From Phenylobacterium hankyongense (GTDB lineage Bacteria; Pseudomonadota; Alphaproteobacteria; Caulobacterales; Caulobacteraceae), in NCBI RefSeq assembly GCF_003254505.1, contig NZ_QFYP01000001.1, positions 294,001-358,000 of the forward strand: a stretch of DNA of 64,000 nucleotides, written 5' to 3'. Shown here piece by piece: positions 47,476 to 56,748 of the stretch (position 1 is the first letter of the stretch; every line of letters begins with the position of its first letter). Under the pieces are notes generated by a model that saw only the letters and a list, made by a program, of their open reading frames with translations, was not told the DNA's origin and did no database searches. The translations under genes were made by a program, and so were the position numbers.

Positions 47476-48699
47476 ATGCCGCCCATGTCCCCTCCACGTC
47501 CTGCCGTCGCCATCGTCGGCGCCGGGCCCGCCGGCCTGATCGCCGCCGAGACTCTGAGCGCCGCGGGCGCGGCGGTGACCGTCTACGAGCGGATGCCCTC
47601 AGTGGGCCGCAAGCTGCTGATGGCCGGCCGCGGCGGCCTGAACCTCACCCATTCCGAGGACTTCGAGCGGTTCGTCGGCCGCTACGGCGACGCCGCGGCC
47701 CGGCTGCGGCCGATGCTGGAGGCCCTTCCGCCCGCCGCGCTGACCGCCTGGGCGGAAGGCCTGGGGCAACCGACCTTCACCGGCTCCAGCGGGCGGATCT
47801 TCCCCAAGGCGCTGAAGGCCTCGCCGCTGTTGCGGGCCTGGCTCTTGCGCTTGCAGGCGCAGGGCGTGGAGATCCGCACCCGCTGGGACTGGCAGGGGTG
47901 GGACAGCGCCGGGGCGCTGGTCTTCCGCACGCCGGCGGGGGAACAGGCGGTCACGGCCGACGCGACGATCCTGGCGCTCGGCGGCGCGAGCTGGCCGCGG
48001 CTGGGCTCGAACGGCGCCTGGGCGCCGGTGCTTGCGAACCAGGGCGTGGCGGTGACGCCCCTGCGCCCAGCCAATGTCGGCGTCGAGGTGGTCTGGAGCG
48101 AGGTGTTCCGCACCCGCTTCGAAGGCCAGCCGCTGAAGAACGTCGAACTGACCTTTGGCGACCGCACCGCCCGCGGCGACGCGATGGTCACGGGTTATGG
48201 GCTGGAGGGCGGCGCGGTCTATGCGCTGTCGTCGGCGGTGCGCGATGCGCTGGCGGCGAAGGACGGGACGCGGCTGCGGATCGACCTGCGTCCGGACCAG
48301 TCCGCGGCCCAGCTCACCGGCCGGCTGGCGCGGCCGCACGGCGGCCAGTCGCTGGCCAACCACCTGCGCAAGGCGCTCAATCTCTCCGCCCTTGAGGTCA
48401 ACCTGCTGCGCGAGGCGCACGGCAAGGACCTGCCGGGCGACGGACGCGCCCTGGCCGAGGCGATCAAGAACTGCGTCCTGGCGCTGACCGACGTGCGGCC
48501 GATCGCGCGGGCGATCTCCACCGCCGGCGGCGTCGGCCTGGACGCCGTCGACGACGCGCTGATGCTCAAGGCCCGGCCCGGCGTCTTCGTCGCCGGCGAG
48601 ATGCTGGACTGGGAGGCGCCGACCGGCGGCTACCTGCTGCAGGCCTGTTTCGCCAGCGGCAAGGCGGCCGCCGAGGGGATCTTGCGGAGGCTGGGCTAG
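47476..48699 (+). CDS. NAD(P)/FAD-dependent flavoprotein of the HI0933/BaiN family
   Basis: A 407-aa FAD protein. The N-terminal VAIVGAGPAGLIAAETLSAAG binds the ADP part of FAD. GRKLLMAGRGGLNLTHSE is the HI0933-family signature. TAGGVGLDAVDDALML and the C-terminal PGVFVAGEMLDWEAPTGGYLLQACFASG close the FAD site. Homologues include the bile-acid reductase BaiN, but most members have no known substrate. The start at 47476 was chosen to keep the common N-terminus. Another ATG lies at 47485. The stop overlaps the dodecin stop by CTAG. Confidence 0.88.
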   Translation: MPPMSPPRPAVAIVGAGPAGLIAAETLSAAGAAVTVYERMPSVGRKLLMAGRGGLNLTHSEDFERFVGRYGDAAARLRPMLEALPPAALTAWAEGLGQPTFTGSSGRIFPKALKASPLLRAWLLRLQAQGVEIRTRWDWQGWDSAGALVFRTPAGEQAVTADATILALGGASWPRLGSNGAWAPVLANQGVAVTPLRPANVGVEVVWSEVFRTRFEGQPLKNVELTFGDRTARGDAMVTGYGLEGGAVYALSSAVRDALAAKDGTRLRIDLRPDQSAAQLTGRLARPHGGQSLANHLRKALNLSALEVNLLREAHGKDLPGDGRALAEAIKNCVLALTDVRPIARAISTAGGVGLDAVDDALMLKARPGVFVAGEMLDWEAPTGGYLLQACFASGKAAAEGILRRLG

Positions 48700-48959
48700 G
48701 CGCTCGGCTGGGCGTAGCCGAACTCGGCCCCCACCCGTTCGGGCCGCATCATGTCCGACTCGTACTTGAAGCTGACCCGCAGCTTGGTGCGGTACGCCTC
48801 CAGCTGGCCGTCGGGCGACAGGGCGATGTCCTGCTGCAACACCTCGGCGACGCGCAGGTCGCGCAAGGAGCCTGCGGCCGCGGCCAGCGCCTCCTTGGCG
48901 GCGTCCTCCCAGCTGGTGCGGCTGGTGCCGATGATCTCAGTGACGCGGTAGACGCTCAT
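48696..48959 (-). CDS. Dodecin-family flavin-binding protein
   Basis: An 87-aa protein that starts MSVYRVTEIIGTSRTSWEDAAKEAL, the dodecin pattern of a strand, the GTS loop, and the single helix. It continues with two strands LRVAEVLQQDIAL and YRTKLRVSFKYE. Dodecins form hollow 12-mers that store flavin or CoA and protect cells from free-flavin photochemistry. At 87 aa it is longer than typical dodecins (65-72 aa), with about 18 extra C-terminal residues. The ATG at 48959 has GGAGAGGA upstream. Convergent with a flavoprotein gene. Confidence 0.87.
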   Translation of the reverse strand: MSVYRVTEIIGTSRTSWEDAAKEALAAAAGSLRDLRVAEVLQQDIALSPDGQLEAYRTKLRVSFKYESDMMRPERVGAEFGYAQPSA

Positions 48960-49070
48960 GGGGTCCTCTCCGTCGATATCCCCCGCGACCCCATGAGGCG
49001 CTCGCATGCGCCGGGTGGCAAGGGTCACGAGGACGGGCGGCGCGAGCCGCTGGACCGAACGAACGCAACC

Positions 49071-49090
49071 CCGGCGGCCGATGCCGCCGG
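49071..49090 (-). terminator. Hairpin downstream of the RcnB-like gene
   Basis: CCGGCGGC (49071-49078) pairs with GCCGCCGG (49083-49090) around a 4-nt CGAT loop, 12 bp past the stop of the RcnB-like gene. The minus-strand sequence after it is GGTTGCGTTC, only weakly T-rich. Putative. Confidence 0.45.
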
Positions 49091-49101
49091 AGCCATGTTC
49101 G

Positions 49102-49446
49102 CTAGCGGCTGGACGCGATGATCGTGGCGATCAGCCCGCTCGTGAGGGCGACCATGGCGTAGTTGCCGTCATCGGCCTGCACCCACTGATAGCCGCGCGG
49201 CGGGCGACGCAGGTGGTGCGAGCGGTAGTCCACGTAGTGGCTGCGGTCGTGGTAATAGTTGGCCGGCAGGCGCTCGCCACGGGCCCAGCGGTGCTGGCCC
49301 TGGTTGTGCCCATAGGCGTTGCCGTTGCCGTGGTGCTGGTCGTAGCCGCCGCGGTTGTTGTGGTTGTCCTGGCCGTAGGGCTGGGCCATCGACGCCGTGC
49401 CGCCGAGCAGCGACAGCGCGAGGGCGGCGGTCATGAGACGTTTCAT
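49102..49446 (-). CDS. RcnB-like small periplasmic protein
   Basis: A 114-aa protein with signal peptide MKRLMTAALALSLLGGTASMA. A linker rich in Asn, His, Gly and Gln follows (residues 22-52, potential metal binding). The C-terminal RcnB-type domain contains RGERLPANYYHDRSHYVDYRSHHLRRPPRGYQWVQADDGNYAMVA (residues about 55-100) and a final hydrophobic strand. E. coli RcnB modulates nickel and cobalt efflux in the periplasm, but most family members are uncharacterised and may be general envelope proteins. The ATG has AAGGAAAGG upstream. Confidence 0.82.
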   Translation of the reverse strand: MKRLMTAALALSLLGGTASMAQPYGQDNHNNRGGYDQHHGNGNAYGHNQGQHRWARGERLPANYYHDRSHYVDYRSHHLRRPPRGYQWVQADDGNYAMVALTSGLIATIIASSR

Positions 49447-49656
49447 CGTGTGTTCCTTTCCTTGCGGCGTATTCGCCGCCAGATCGCCAACATTCCACAG
49501 GCGATCTGAGCCCGGATTGAACGGCCCGGGTCAGTTTAGGTTCATCACATTTCTTGGTTGAAACGAATTAGATACCCAACGCCACGTGCTCATCACCTGG
49601 AACGGGGCTCATTTACCCAGCGATTACACCCAACTACGTTCGCCGAGCCCGTTCGC

Positions 49657-50394
49657 CTACCTCAGGCGTCGGCCGTAGAGGGCGAACAGCCGTTCCCAGT
49701 GGCGCTCGGCGGCCGGCTGGTCGTAGGCCGCGCGCTGCGGGAAGGCGAAGCCGTGCTCGACGCCCGCGTAGAGCTCCACCTCGGCGTCGACGTCGTGGGC
49801 CTTCATCGCCTGGTCCAGCGCCTGGACCATCTCCAGCGGCGCCCACTGGTCGGTCTCGGCGCAGGCGAAGTAGAGCTCGGCCGAGGTCTTTTGCGCCGCC
49901 AGGTGCGGACTATCGGCCTGGTCGGTGACCAGGCGCACGCCGTAGATCGACGCCGCCGCGGCCACCCGCTTGGGATAGCGAGCCGCCAGGTTGATCGCGT
50001 ACTGGCCGCTCATGCAGTAGCCGAGCGTCCCGATGCTGCGCCGGCTGGCGCCCGGGTCGCGATCGGCGAAGTCCAGCAGGGCGTCGGCGTCGTCCATGAC
50101 CATCGGGATGGTCAGCGAGCCCATCAGCTCGAACATCCGGGCCCGGTGCTCCTCGTCCGGGACCGGCGGCAGGTCCTTCAGCTCCAGGACGCCGCGCCGG
50201 TAGTAGAGGTTGGGCAGCATCACGTAGTAGCCGGCGGTGGCGAGCCGCCGGGCCATGTCCCGCAGCTCCTCCCGGATCCCCGGCGCATCCATGAAGAACA
50301 GGATCACCGGATGCGGCCCGTTGCGCTCGGGATGGACGATGAACGTCGTCGTGGCGCCGTCCTTGGTGGGAACCTCCACCGTCTGCTCGATCAT
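49657..50394 (-). CDS. Dienelactone hydrolase-family protein
   Basis: A 245-aa cytosolic alpha/beta hydrolase of the DLH family. The nucleophile is a cysteine, about residue 126 in GTLGYCMSGQYA. The His of the triad lies in YAGVEHGFAFP near the C-terminus, with the Asp in between. DLH opens the lactone ring in chlorocatechol breakdown, but the family also covers many esterases. The SDR gene ends 17 bp upstream on the same strand, suggesting an operon and a joint catabolic role. Confidence 0.88.
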   Translation of the reverse strand: MIEQTVEVPTKDGATTTFIVHPERNGPHPVILFFMDAPGIREELRDMARRLATAGYYVMLPNLYYRRGVLELKDLPPVPDEEHRARMFELMGSLTIPMVMDDADALLDFADRDPGASRRSIGTLGYCMSGQYAINLAARYPKRVAAAASIYGVRLVTDQADSPHLAAQKTSAELYFACAETDQWAPLEMVQALDQAMKAHDVDAEVELYAGVEHGFAFPQRAAYDQPAAERHWERLFALYGRRLR

Positions 50395-50410
50395 CTGGAA
50401 GGTTCTCCGC

Positions 50411-51229
50411 TCAGACCAGTTCGGCCGGCTTCACCGCCAGCGACTTGAGGAAGGGTTCGGCATACTCGATGCGGCCGGTCATGGTCTTCGGGTCGCCGCT
50501 GGCCAGCCGGTAGACCGCCTCGGCGATGTACTCGATCGGCTGCACCCGGTCCCGGGTCTGCTCGTTGATCAGCCCGTGGACGGCCACGCCGGGCGTGTCC
50601 ACCAGCCCCGGCGACACCACGTTCACCGCGATGCCGGCCTCATGGACCTCCGAGGCCAGGCCGGTGGTGAACCGCTCCAGGGCGGCCTTGCACATGCCGT
50701 AGACCGTGCCGCCGCGGCCGCGGCCATAGGGCGGCTGCGGGTGCAGGCCGGCGGGCGATGAGATGTTGACGATCCAGCCCCGCCCGCGCTCGCGCATGGC
50801 CGGCAGCACCAGCTGCGACAGGTGGAAGGGCGCGTAGACCTGCACCTCCATCATCAGCTTGAAACGCTTCTCCGGGAACTCCTCGACCGGGATGAAGTAG
50901 GTGATGGCGGCATTGTTGATCAGGATGTCGATCGGGCCGTAGGCGGCGGTCGCCTCTTCCACCAGCCGCTCGCGTTCGACGGACTGGGCCAGGTCGGCCT
51001 TGATGAAGGTGGCTTCGCCGCCGGCCCGGCGGATGCGCTCGACGGTCTCGTGCAGGGTGCCGGACAGCCGGCTCTCGCCTTCCTCCGCAGTTCGGGCGGA
51101 GGCCACCACCCGGGCGCCCTCCATGGCCAGGCGGGCGGCGATGGCTTCGCCGATGCCGCGGCTGGCGCCGGTGACCAGCGCGTTGCGGCCCTTCAGGGCT
51201 CCGTCGGGATTGATGCGGGCCTCGGACAT
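50411..51229 (-). CDS. Short-chain dehydrogenase/reductase
   Basis: A 272-aa SDR. GASRGIGEAIAARL is the cofactor motif and NNAAIT the central motif. The catalytic pair is in VYGMCK, about residues 176-180. The product is longer than FabG owing to a C-terminal extension containing GRIEYAEPFLKSLAVKP. The ATG at 51229 (MSEARINPDG) has a GGGAGA ribosome site. The frame remains open upstream to 51379 but without one. Probably co-transcribed with the dienelactone hydrolase. Divergent from the PhyH dioxygenase across 164 bp. Confidence 0.9.
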   Translation of the reverse strand: MSEARINPDGALKGRNALVTGASRGIGEAIAARLAMEGARVVASARTAEEGESRLSGTLHETVERIRRAGGEATFIKADLAQSVERERLVEEATAAYGPIDILINNAAITYFIPVEEFPEKRFKLMMEVQVYAPFHLSQLVLPAMRERGRGWIVNISSPAGLHPQPPYGRGRGGTVYGMCKAALERFTTGLASEVHEAGIAVNVVSPGLVDTPGVAVHGLINEQTRDRVQPIEYIAEAVYRLASGDPKTMTGRIEYAEPFLKSLAVKPAELV

Positions 51230-51393
51230 GGCGGTCTCCCAAATGACTTTTGTTCTAATGCGCCGACGCTCGCGCGGCTGGCGCTCGGGCGCAAGACCCG
51301 CCGCCGTTGCGCCGGGGCCCGGGGAGGGCTTCAATGGCGCGAGGGGCGCGCCAGACGCCTTCACACAAGACGCCTTCACCGGAGGAGCGGCCG

Positions 51394-52281
51394 ATGCGGA
51401 TACCCGACGCCAAGCTGGCCGAGGTCTGGGACCGCGGGTTCACGGTGGTCGAAGGCTTCCTCGACGCCGAGACGCTCGGCGCCGCGCAGGACGCGCTCTG
51501 GGAGATCTATCCGCGCCCCGAGGACTATTTCGCCAACCCGGGGGCCCACCCGAAGTACGCCCGCAGCCAGTTCGCGGGGCTGCGGCTCTTCCCCTACCCG
51601 TCCTGGGCGCTGAACCGGGTTCCGGTCTATCCGGACCTGATCGACGCGGCCGAGCGCTTCCTGCAGACCCGCGAGATCGACTGCTACAAGATCGAGCTCT
51701 GGGCCAAGTATTCCGGCGCGATCGACTACGACCAGCACCACCACCGCGACTACGAGAACCACACCATCGTCGTGCCGCGCGCCGACCAGACGATGCCGCA
51801 GATGACCTGCTTCATCCTGCTCTCCGACGTCACCGAGCTGGACGGGCCGACCAAGGCCGTGCCCCTCGACCGCACCCGCGACATCCCGCTCGGCGTCACC
51901 CAGACGAAGATGGGCGAGTTCTTCGAGGACGAGGTGGCGGCCACCGGGCCGGCGGGCTCGATCCTGATCTACAAGACCGACGTCTTCCACCGCGGCTCCA
52001 ACTTCGGGGCCCCGGGGCGCTCGCGCTTCGTCATGCCGGTGGACTTCAAGCCCCGCGGCTGGCGCTGGCAGGGCAAGCTCGCCTGGCCCGATCACACGGG
52101 TCAGCCGGGCTGGAAGGAGGCGATGGTCAACATGACGCCGCGCCAGCGCGACCTGTTCGGCTGGCCCCCGCCCGGCGATCCCTACTGGAACGCCCAGACC
52201 CTGGCCGACGTCGCCGTGCGCTATCCCGGCATCGACCTGGCGCCGTACGGGGCGCGGCAGGCGACCCGCGAGCCGGCTTAA
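51394..52281 (+). CDS. Phytanoyl-CoA dioxygenase (PhyH)-family protein
   Basis: A 295-aa Fe(II)/2-oxoglutarate dioxygenase. The metal site His-x-Asp is in DQHHHRDYENH. The distal His is in DVFHRGSNFG, with a following Arg suited to 2-oxoglutarate. Family members hydroxylate phytanoyl-CoA, ectoine, hyperfunctional secondary metabolites or halogenate carrier-bound amino acids. Which applies here is unknown. The ATG at 51394 has GGAGGAG upstream. The stop overlaps the stop of the convergent 73-aa gene (TTAA). Confidence 0.87.
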   Translation: MRIPDAKLAEVWDRGFTVVEGFLDAETLGAAQDALWEIYPRPEDYFANPGAHPKYARSQFAGLRLFPYPSWALNRVPVYPDLIDAAERFLQTREIDCYKIELWAKYSGAIDYDQHHHRDYENHTIVVPRADQTMPQMTCFILLSDVTELDGPTKAVPLDRTRDIPLGVTQTKMGEFFEDEVAATGPAGSILIYKTDVFHRGSNFGAPGRSRFVMPVDFKPRGWRWQGKLAWPDHTGQPGWKEAMVNMTPRQRDLFGWPPPGDPYWNAQTLADVAVRYPGIDLAPYGARQATREPA

Positions 52282-52499
52282 GGCCCGGGCTGCTCCCCGA
52301 GCACGTTGAGCCGCTTCACGGTGAGCTCGTCGATTTCCAGGCGCTTCAGGCGGATCCGGCCGATCGCCATGCGACCGACGGCCAGCCGGCCGATGGAGAT
52401 CGCCCCGATCGCCAGCGCGCCCAGCGCCGCGGCGCCCACGGCGGTCGCGACCCAGGCGGTGGCCGGCAGCCGGCGCCTGGTGGGGACGAGGTCGCTCAT
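52278..52499 (-). CDS. Small protein with IG-x-x-I/L-G repeats
   Basis: A 73-aa protein of unknown function. A hydrophobic N-terminal segment (residues 12-33, WVATAVGAAALGALAIGAI) suggests a membrane anchor. From residue 28 it runs in five-residue steps (AIGAI SIGRL AVGRM AIGRI RLKRL EIDEL TVKRL NVL), a regular pattern that suggests a small beta-solenoid or pentapeptide-like stack. Its start overlaps the stop of the DUF5996 gene (ATGA), so it is the third member of a coupled operon and is probably expressed. Confidence 0.72.
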   Translation of the reverse strand: MSDLVPTRRRLPATAWVATAVGAAALGALAIGAISIGRLAVGRMAIGRIRLKRLEIDELTVKRLNVLGEQPGP

Positions 52500-53431
52500 G
52501 GCGTGGTCTCCGGCCGCGGATTGCGTTCCAGCTCCGCCCTGGGCCAGGCGCCGAGGTCGGCGGCGGCATCATAGGTCGACTGGAAGAAGTTGAGCAGGGC
52601 GAAGTCGGGCGCGTGCGAGCGGCGCACCTCGGCATAGGGCAGCAGGAACTCGCCGAGCGCCGGGTCATAGGTGGCGGCCCGCGGCCGGACCGCGGCGTCG
52701 GCGAACCCCGGCGGTTCCGGATAGGCGTAGGCGTAGAACGTGGCCTCGACGCCCGGCGCCCCCGGCCAGAAGCCGACGCTGGCCACCTCGTGCGAATAGG
52801 CCTCGCGGCTGACCGAGGCCGGCAGCACTTCGGAGCCGGGGTGCGGCGGCGCGCGGCGGCCCGAGAAGCGGGTCAGCGCCATGTCGAAGCTGCCCCAGAA
52901 GAAGTGGACCGGGCTCGACTTGCCGATGAACCGGCCGCGGAACACCTTCATCACCCGGTCGGTCTGCAACAGCACCTGCCAGAACCGCTGCACGGCCTCG
53001 CCGTCATAGGCGCGGTGGACGGTGTCGGCCTCGAAGGGGATCGGGTCGGCCACCTCGCAGGGCGTCGTCCACATCCGCACCTTGATCCCCAGCCGCCCAA
53101 GCGCGTCCATCAGCTGGCGATAGAACTGCGCCACCGGCTGCGGCTCGAGCGCGAAGCGCTCCACCGCGCCGTCGTTGCACATGACCTCCAGCCGGTGCTC
53201 CAGGAAGTCGAACACGATCTCGAAGCTGCGCCCGTTGTAGGGGATCGGCGAGGTGCCGAGGCCCCGTGCGTTGACGTAGAGCGGCACGTGCCACCAGTGG
53301 TTCACCGGCGGCGACAAGGCCATGCGCACCTTGCCCACCACCTGCGTCCACATGTGCAGCGTCGCCGCCGTGTCCGCCCAGCCGGCGTAGGACAGCTCCG
53401 GCCAGTCCCGTGGGTCGCTGGAGAAGGTCAT
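52496..53431 (-). CDS. DUF5996 family protein
   Basis: A 311-aa soluble protein. [25 protein letters not shown] at the N-terminus, [22 protein letters not shown], and the later [26 protein letters not shown] are the conserved blocks of DUF5996 (residue stretches about 8-30, 45-65 and 165-190). No catalytic function is established for this family. It is encoded with 4-bp overlaps on both sides: its ATG within the stop of the TPR gene and its stop within the start of the 73-aa gene. This implies coordinated translation. Confidence 0.85.
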   Translation of the reverse strand: MTFSSDPRDWPELSYAGWADTAATLHMWTQVVGKVRMALSPPVNHWWHVPLYVNARGLGTSPIPYNGRSFEIVFDFLEHRLEVMCNDGAVERFALEPQPVAQFYRQLMDALGRLGIKVRMWTTPCEVADPIPFEADTVHRAYDGEAVQRFWQVLLQTDRVMKVFRGRFIGKSSPVHFFWGSFDMALTRFSGRRAPPHPGSEVLPASVSREAYSHEVASVGFWPGAPGVEATFYAYAYPEPPGFADAAVRPRAATYDPALGEFLLPYAEVRRSHAPDFALLNFFQSTYDAAADLGAWPRAELERNPRPETTP

Positions 53432-54489
53432 GTCCCGCGCTCCGCCAAGGCGCGGCGGATGTCGGCCACCACGCTCGCCCAGTCGCCCGGCGCGGGCTGT
53501 CGGAACAGGCGCAGGGACGGATACCAGGGGCTGTCGGCGCGCCCGCTCATCCAGCGCCAGTCGGGGGTGAACGGCAGCAGTAGCCAGCAGGGCTTGCCCA
53601 TCGCCCCGGCCAGGTGGGCGACCGCGGTGTCGACGCTGATCACCAGGTCGAGCCCGTCGATGATCCGGGCGGTGGCCTCCATGTCCGGCGCGCCGGTGTC
53701 CTCGGGCAGCAGGCTGACGACGCCCGGCCAGCCGGCGATCTCGGCGGCGACCTCGGCCGGCAGGGAGCGGTTGCGATCGTTGATGTGGGTGGGGTTGCCG
53801 CGGCCGACGAAGCCGATCCCCGTTCCGCCCGCCTTGCCGGGCAGGTAGGGCGCGGGCGGAATGGTCTCGACCGTCGTCCCCAGCCGCCAGGGGATCGAGG
53901 CGATCAGGGTCCAGGCCTCGTGACGCGGGATCTCGACGCTGCCCTGGGCGGCGATGGCCCTGACGCCGAGCGGCTGGAACAGGCGGACGAGCAGGCGATG
54001 GCACAGCACCGTCACTTCCACGCCGCGCGCCTTCAGCAGCGGAAGGTAGCGGGCGAACTGGATCTGATCGCCCATGCCCTGCTCCGGCATCACCAGCAGC
54101 GAGCGGACGGGTTCGCCAGTCCATTCCCGGTAGCCGAGGGACGGCCTGCGTCCGTCGCCCGGCCGCATCCGCGCCTCGTACAGCGGCCAGCCTTCGGCGA
54201 ACCGACCCTCCCGCAGAAGCAGGAAGGCGAGCTGGCGGCGGATCAGATGGTCGTCGGGATCCTCGGCCAGAGCCGAGCGGAACAGCGCCTCCGCCTCCTC
54301 GATCCGTCCCTGGCGGTCCAGCACCAGGCCGAGGTTGAGGATGGCGGCGGGAATTCGCGCCATCTGCAGCACCAGCCGGTAGAGGCGCTCCCCCTCCTCG
54401 ACGCGCCCGTCTTCCACGGCCGCGTAGGCCAGGTTGAAGACCTCGCCGGGCGTGAGGCTCTTGCGGACGGGAGCAGCGGAATCGGACAC
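53428..54489 (-). CDS. TPR protein with glycosyltransferase-like (GT-B, heptosyltransferase-type) domain
   Basis: A 353-aa protein. Residues 12-120 form about three TPR units ([39 protein letters not shown]). The rest resembles the GT9/heptosyltransferase fold: [18 protein letters not shown] in the first Rossmann half, then [27 protein letters not shown] in the second, where the Asp-Thr-Ala motif contacts the nucleotide sugar. In Caulobacter the TPR-glycosyltransferase FlmG modifies flagellins. A similar role is possible since cckA and the flagellar export genes lie directly upstream. This is inference; relatives of unknown function are common. Confidence 0.82.
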   Translation of the reverse strand: MSDSAAPVRKSLTPGEVFNLAYAAVEDGRVEEGERLYRLVLQMARIPAAILNLGLVLDRQGRIEEAEALFRSALAEDPDDHLIRRQLAFLLLREGRFAEGWPLYEARMRPGDGRRPSLGYREWTGEPVRSLLVMPEQGMGDQIQFARYLPLLKARGVEVTVLCHRLLVRLFQPLGVRAIAAQGSVEIPRHEAWTLIASIPWRLGTTVETIPPAPYLPGKAGGTGIGFVGRGNPTHINDRNRSLPAEVAAEIAGWPGVVSLLPEDTGAPDMEATARIIDGLDLVISVDTAVAHLAGAMGKPCWLLLPFTPDWRWMSGRADSPWYPSLRLFRQPAPGDWASVVADIRRALAERGT

Positions 54490-54557
54490 GGAGAAACCAG
54501 GCAGACGGCGGGAGCCCGATGATTGGAACGCCGCCCCGCCTTAGGCAAGCGTCGGCG

Positions 54558-56708
54558 TCAGGCGGCCTTCCCCAGCTCCTGCTTCACCCGCTCGGCCAGG
54601 GTCTTGATGTCGATCGGCTTGGGCAGGAAGGAGATGTTGGCCTCGCCTTCCAGCAGGTCCGAGAACTCGGATTCCGCATAGCCGGAGATGAACATCACCG
54701 GCGCCTCGCCCAGGTAGATCCGCGCCTGCTTCAGGAGGTCCGGGCCCTGCATGCCGGGCATCACCACGTCGGAGATCATCAGGTCGATGGTCCCGGCGTG
54801 GGTCTCGGCAAGCTCCAGGGCCTCCTCGCCGCTGGCCGCCTCGATCACCTCGTAGCCGCGGGCGCGCAGCAGCTTGGCGGCGACGCCGCGCACCGCGTCC
54901 TCGTCCTCCACGAACAGGATCCGCCCGGCGCCGGAGAGGTCGCGGGCCTGGGTCCGCTTGGGCGCGGCCGGCTGCGGCGCCGGGGCGACGGTGGCGACCG
55001 GGATATGCACCGGCAGGAAGATGCGGAAGGCCGCGCCTTCGCCGGGGCGGGAGTCGACGCTGATCCAGCCGTCGGACTGCTTGACGATGCCGTAGACCGT
55101 GGCGAGGCCCAGGCCGGTCCCCTCGCCCACCGGCTTGGTGGTGAAGAAGGGGTCGAAGATCTTGTCCATCACCTCGGGCGGGATGCCGGGGCCGTCGTCG
55201 GAGACCTCGATCAGCGCCTGGTCGCCCTGGGCGCCGGGATAGCCCATCGACGCGGCCTGCTCCTGGGTCAGGCGCGCGGTGCGGATACGGACCTGGCCGC
55301 CGCCGTGGGCGCGGACGGAGTCGCGGGCGTTGACCGCCAGGTTCATCACCGCGGTCTCCAGCTGGCCGCGGTCGGCGCGCACCTGCGGCAGGTTGCGGCC
55401 GTAGTCGGTCTCCAGCTTCACATCCTCATAGAGCACGCGGCGCAGCAGCACCTCGAACTCGCTGATCAGCTCGCCCAGGTCGAGGATCTCGCGCTGGACG
55501 GTCTGCTTGCGCGAGAAGGCCAGGAGCTTGCGCACCAGGTCGGCGGCGCGGACCGAGGTCTGCTTGATCTCGTTCAGCCCCTCGTAGGAGGGATCGCCCA
55601 CCGGGTGGCGCGACGACAGCACGTCGAGCTGCATGAAGATGGCGGTGAGCAGGTTGTTGAAGTCGTGCGCCACGCCGCCGGCCAGCTGGCCGATGGCCTG
55701 CATCTTCTGGCTCTGGGCGAGCTGCAGCTCGATCTGCTTCTGCTCGGAAACGTCGACCAGATAGGCCACCCAGCGCCCGTCGCTCTTCGACAGGTAGAGG
55801 TGGGCGATGCGGGCCGCGTCGTGCGCCAGGCGCACCTCCAGCGGCGCGCCGCCGCCGGTCCCCGCCGCCAGCCGCTGGGCGGCGTCGGCGCGGGAGGCGG
55901 GCTCGATCAGCTCGCCGAACACCTGGCCGGCCTCGCCGCCGCCGGCCACGGCGCGCAGCGCGGGATTGGCCTCGACGATGGTGGCGGCGAACGGGTCCTC
56001 GCCCTCCAGCAGGGCCGCGCCGAACGGCGAGGCGGCGGCGAAGGCGTCCAGCACCTTGGGCGGCGGCGCGGCGGCCTTGGAGAAGGCGGTCAGCACCTCC
56101 ATGGCCGCGGCCGGCAGGGCCAGCGTGCCCGAGCCCTGGCCGGTCAGCCGGACCAGGAATCGGCGGGCGCCCAGCGGCGAGACCAGGGCCTCGTGCTCGG
56201 CGCCGTTGGTGCGGATGGAGGCGCGGCCGACCTCGCCCCGGCGGGCGGCGGACAGGGCGGCGAACAGGCTGGCGGCGGAGGCGCCGCTCTTCGGCAGCCG
56301 CGGGGCCGAGCCCAGGCTTTCCTTCCAGGCGCGGTTGGCGGCCTGCACGCGCCCGTCCGAGGCGGCGATGGCCGCCGGTTCGGACAGCGCTTCGATCAGC
56401 TTGTCGGCGCCGGCTTCCGGGTCGCCTACCGCCTCGGGCGCCCCGCGCAGCACGAACAGCCCGAGGCAGGCCACGCCGGCCAAGCCGCCGAGCAGCATGA
56501 GGGTGGCCACCATCACCGGGCTGGCGTTCATCGCCACCCAGCCGGTGAAGCCGACGGCGAGCACGAAGAAGCCCACGGCCGCGGTGGTCAGCGGGTCAAA
56601 CCTGCGCCTGGCGCCTTTGCTGGACGGCGGCTCGGCCATGGCGAGCGTCAGCGCCTCCTGGGGTCGCGCGAAATCGGGTCGGGCGAGCACGCCCGGCGAA
56701 TCACTCAT
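54558..56708 (-). CDS. cckA: Hybrid histidine kinase/phosphatase CckA
   Basis: A 716-aa membrane-bound hybrid kinase that in Caulobacter drives the CckA-ChpT-CtrA/CpdR phosphorelay and so controls cell-cycle progression and flagellar gene expression. Two transmembrane segments lie near residues 35-55 and 60-80, followed by PAS-like sensory regions (about 95-330). The H-box [19 protein letters not shown] holds the phospho-His near residue 348. The HATPase domain has the [15 protein letters not shown] box. The C-terminal receiver has the acceptor Asp in [10 protein letters not shown], near residue 644. The ATG at 56708 is preferred over an upstream start. It lies 40 bp after flhB. Confidence 0.95.
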   Translation of the reverse strand: MSDSPGVLARPDFARPQEALTLAMAEPPSSKGARRRFDPLTTAAVGFFVLAVGFTGWVAMNASPVMVATLMLLGGLAGVACLGLFVLRGAPEAVGDPEAGADKLIEALSEPAAIAASDGRVQAANRAWKESLGSAPRLPKSGASAASLFAALSAARRGEVGRASIRTNGAEHEALVSPLGARRFLVRLTGQGSGTLALPAAAMEVLTAFSKAAAPPPKVLDAFAAASPFGAALLEGEDPFAATIVEANPALRAVAGGGEAGQVFGELIEPASRADAAQRLAAGTGGGAPLEVRLAHDAARIAHLYLSKSDGRWVAYLVDVSEQKQIELQLAQSQKMQAIGQLAGGVAHDFNNLLTAIFMQLDVLSSRHPVGDPSYEGLNEIKQTSVRAADLVRKLLAFSRKQTVQREILDLGELISEFEVLLRRVLYEDVKLETDYGRNLPQVRADRGQLETAVMNLAVNARDSVRAHGGGQVRIRTARLTQEQAASMGYPGAQGDQALIEVSDDGPGIPPEVMDKIFDPFFTTKPVGEGTGLGLATVYGIVKQSDGWISVDSRPGEGAAFRIFLPVHIPVATVAPAPQPAAPKRTQARDLSGAGRILFVEDEDAVRGVAAKLLRARGYEVIEAASGEEALELAETHAGTIDLMISDVVMPGMQGPDLLKQARIYLGEAPVMFISGYAESEFSDLLEGEANISFLPKPIDIKTLAERVKQELGKAA

Positions 56709-56748
56709 TGGTATTCTCTCATAGGCGACGCGCACTTACAGGAAACCT

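Noticed and set aside
49540-49640. Slightly AT-richer segment considered as a foreign insertion or small RNA gene
   Set aside because: Only about 100 bp, with no inverted ends, promoter or terminator pair that I can support. It is most simply the space between two minus-strand genes.
49600-49640. GGAAC near 49,608 considered as a SigT-type stress promoter
   Set aside because: The spacing to a CGTT-type -10 is not convincing, and no plus-strand gene lies downstream.
53428-54489. Annotating the TPR gene firmly as flmG
   Set aside because: It is much shorter than FlmG as I recall it and such TPR-glycosyltransferase proteins are common. Location alone is not enough, so it is only put forward as a hypothesis.
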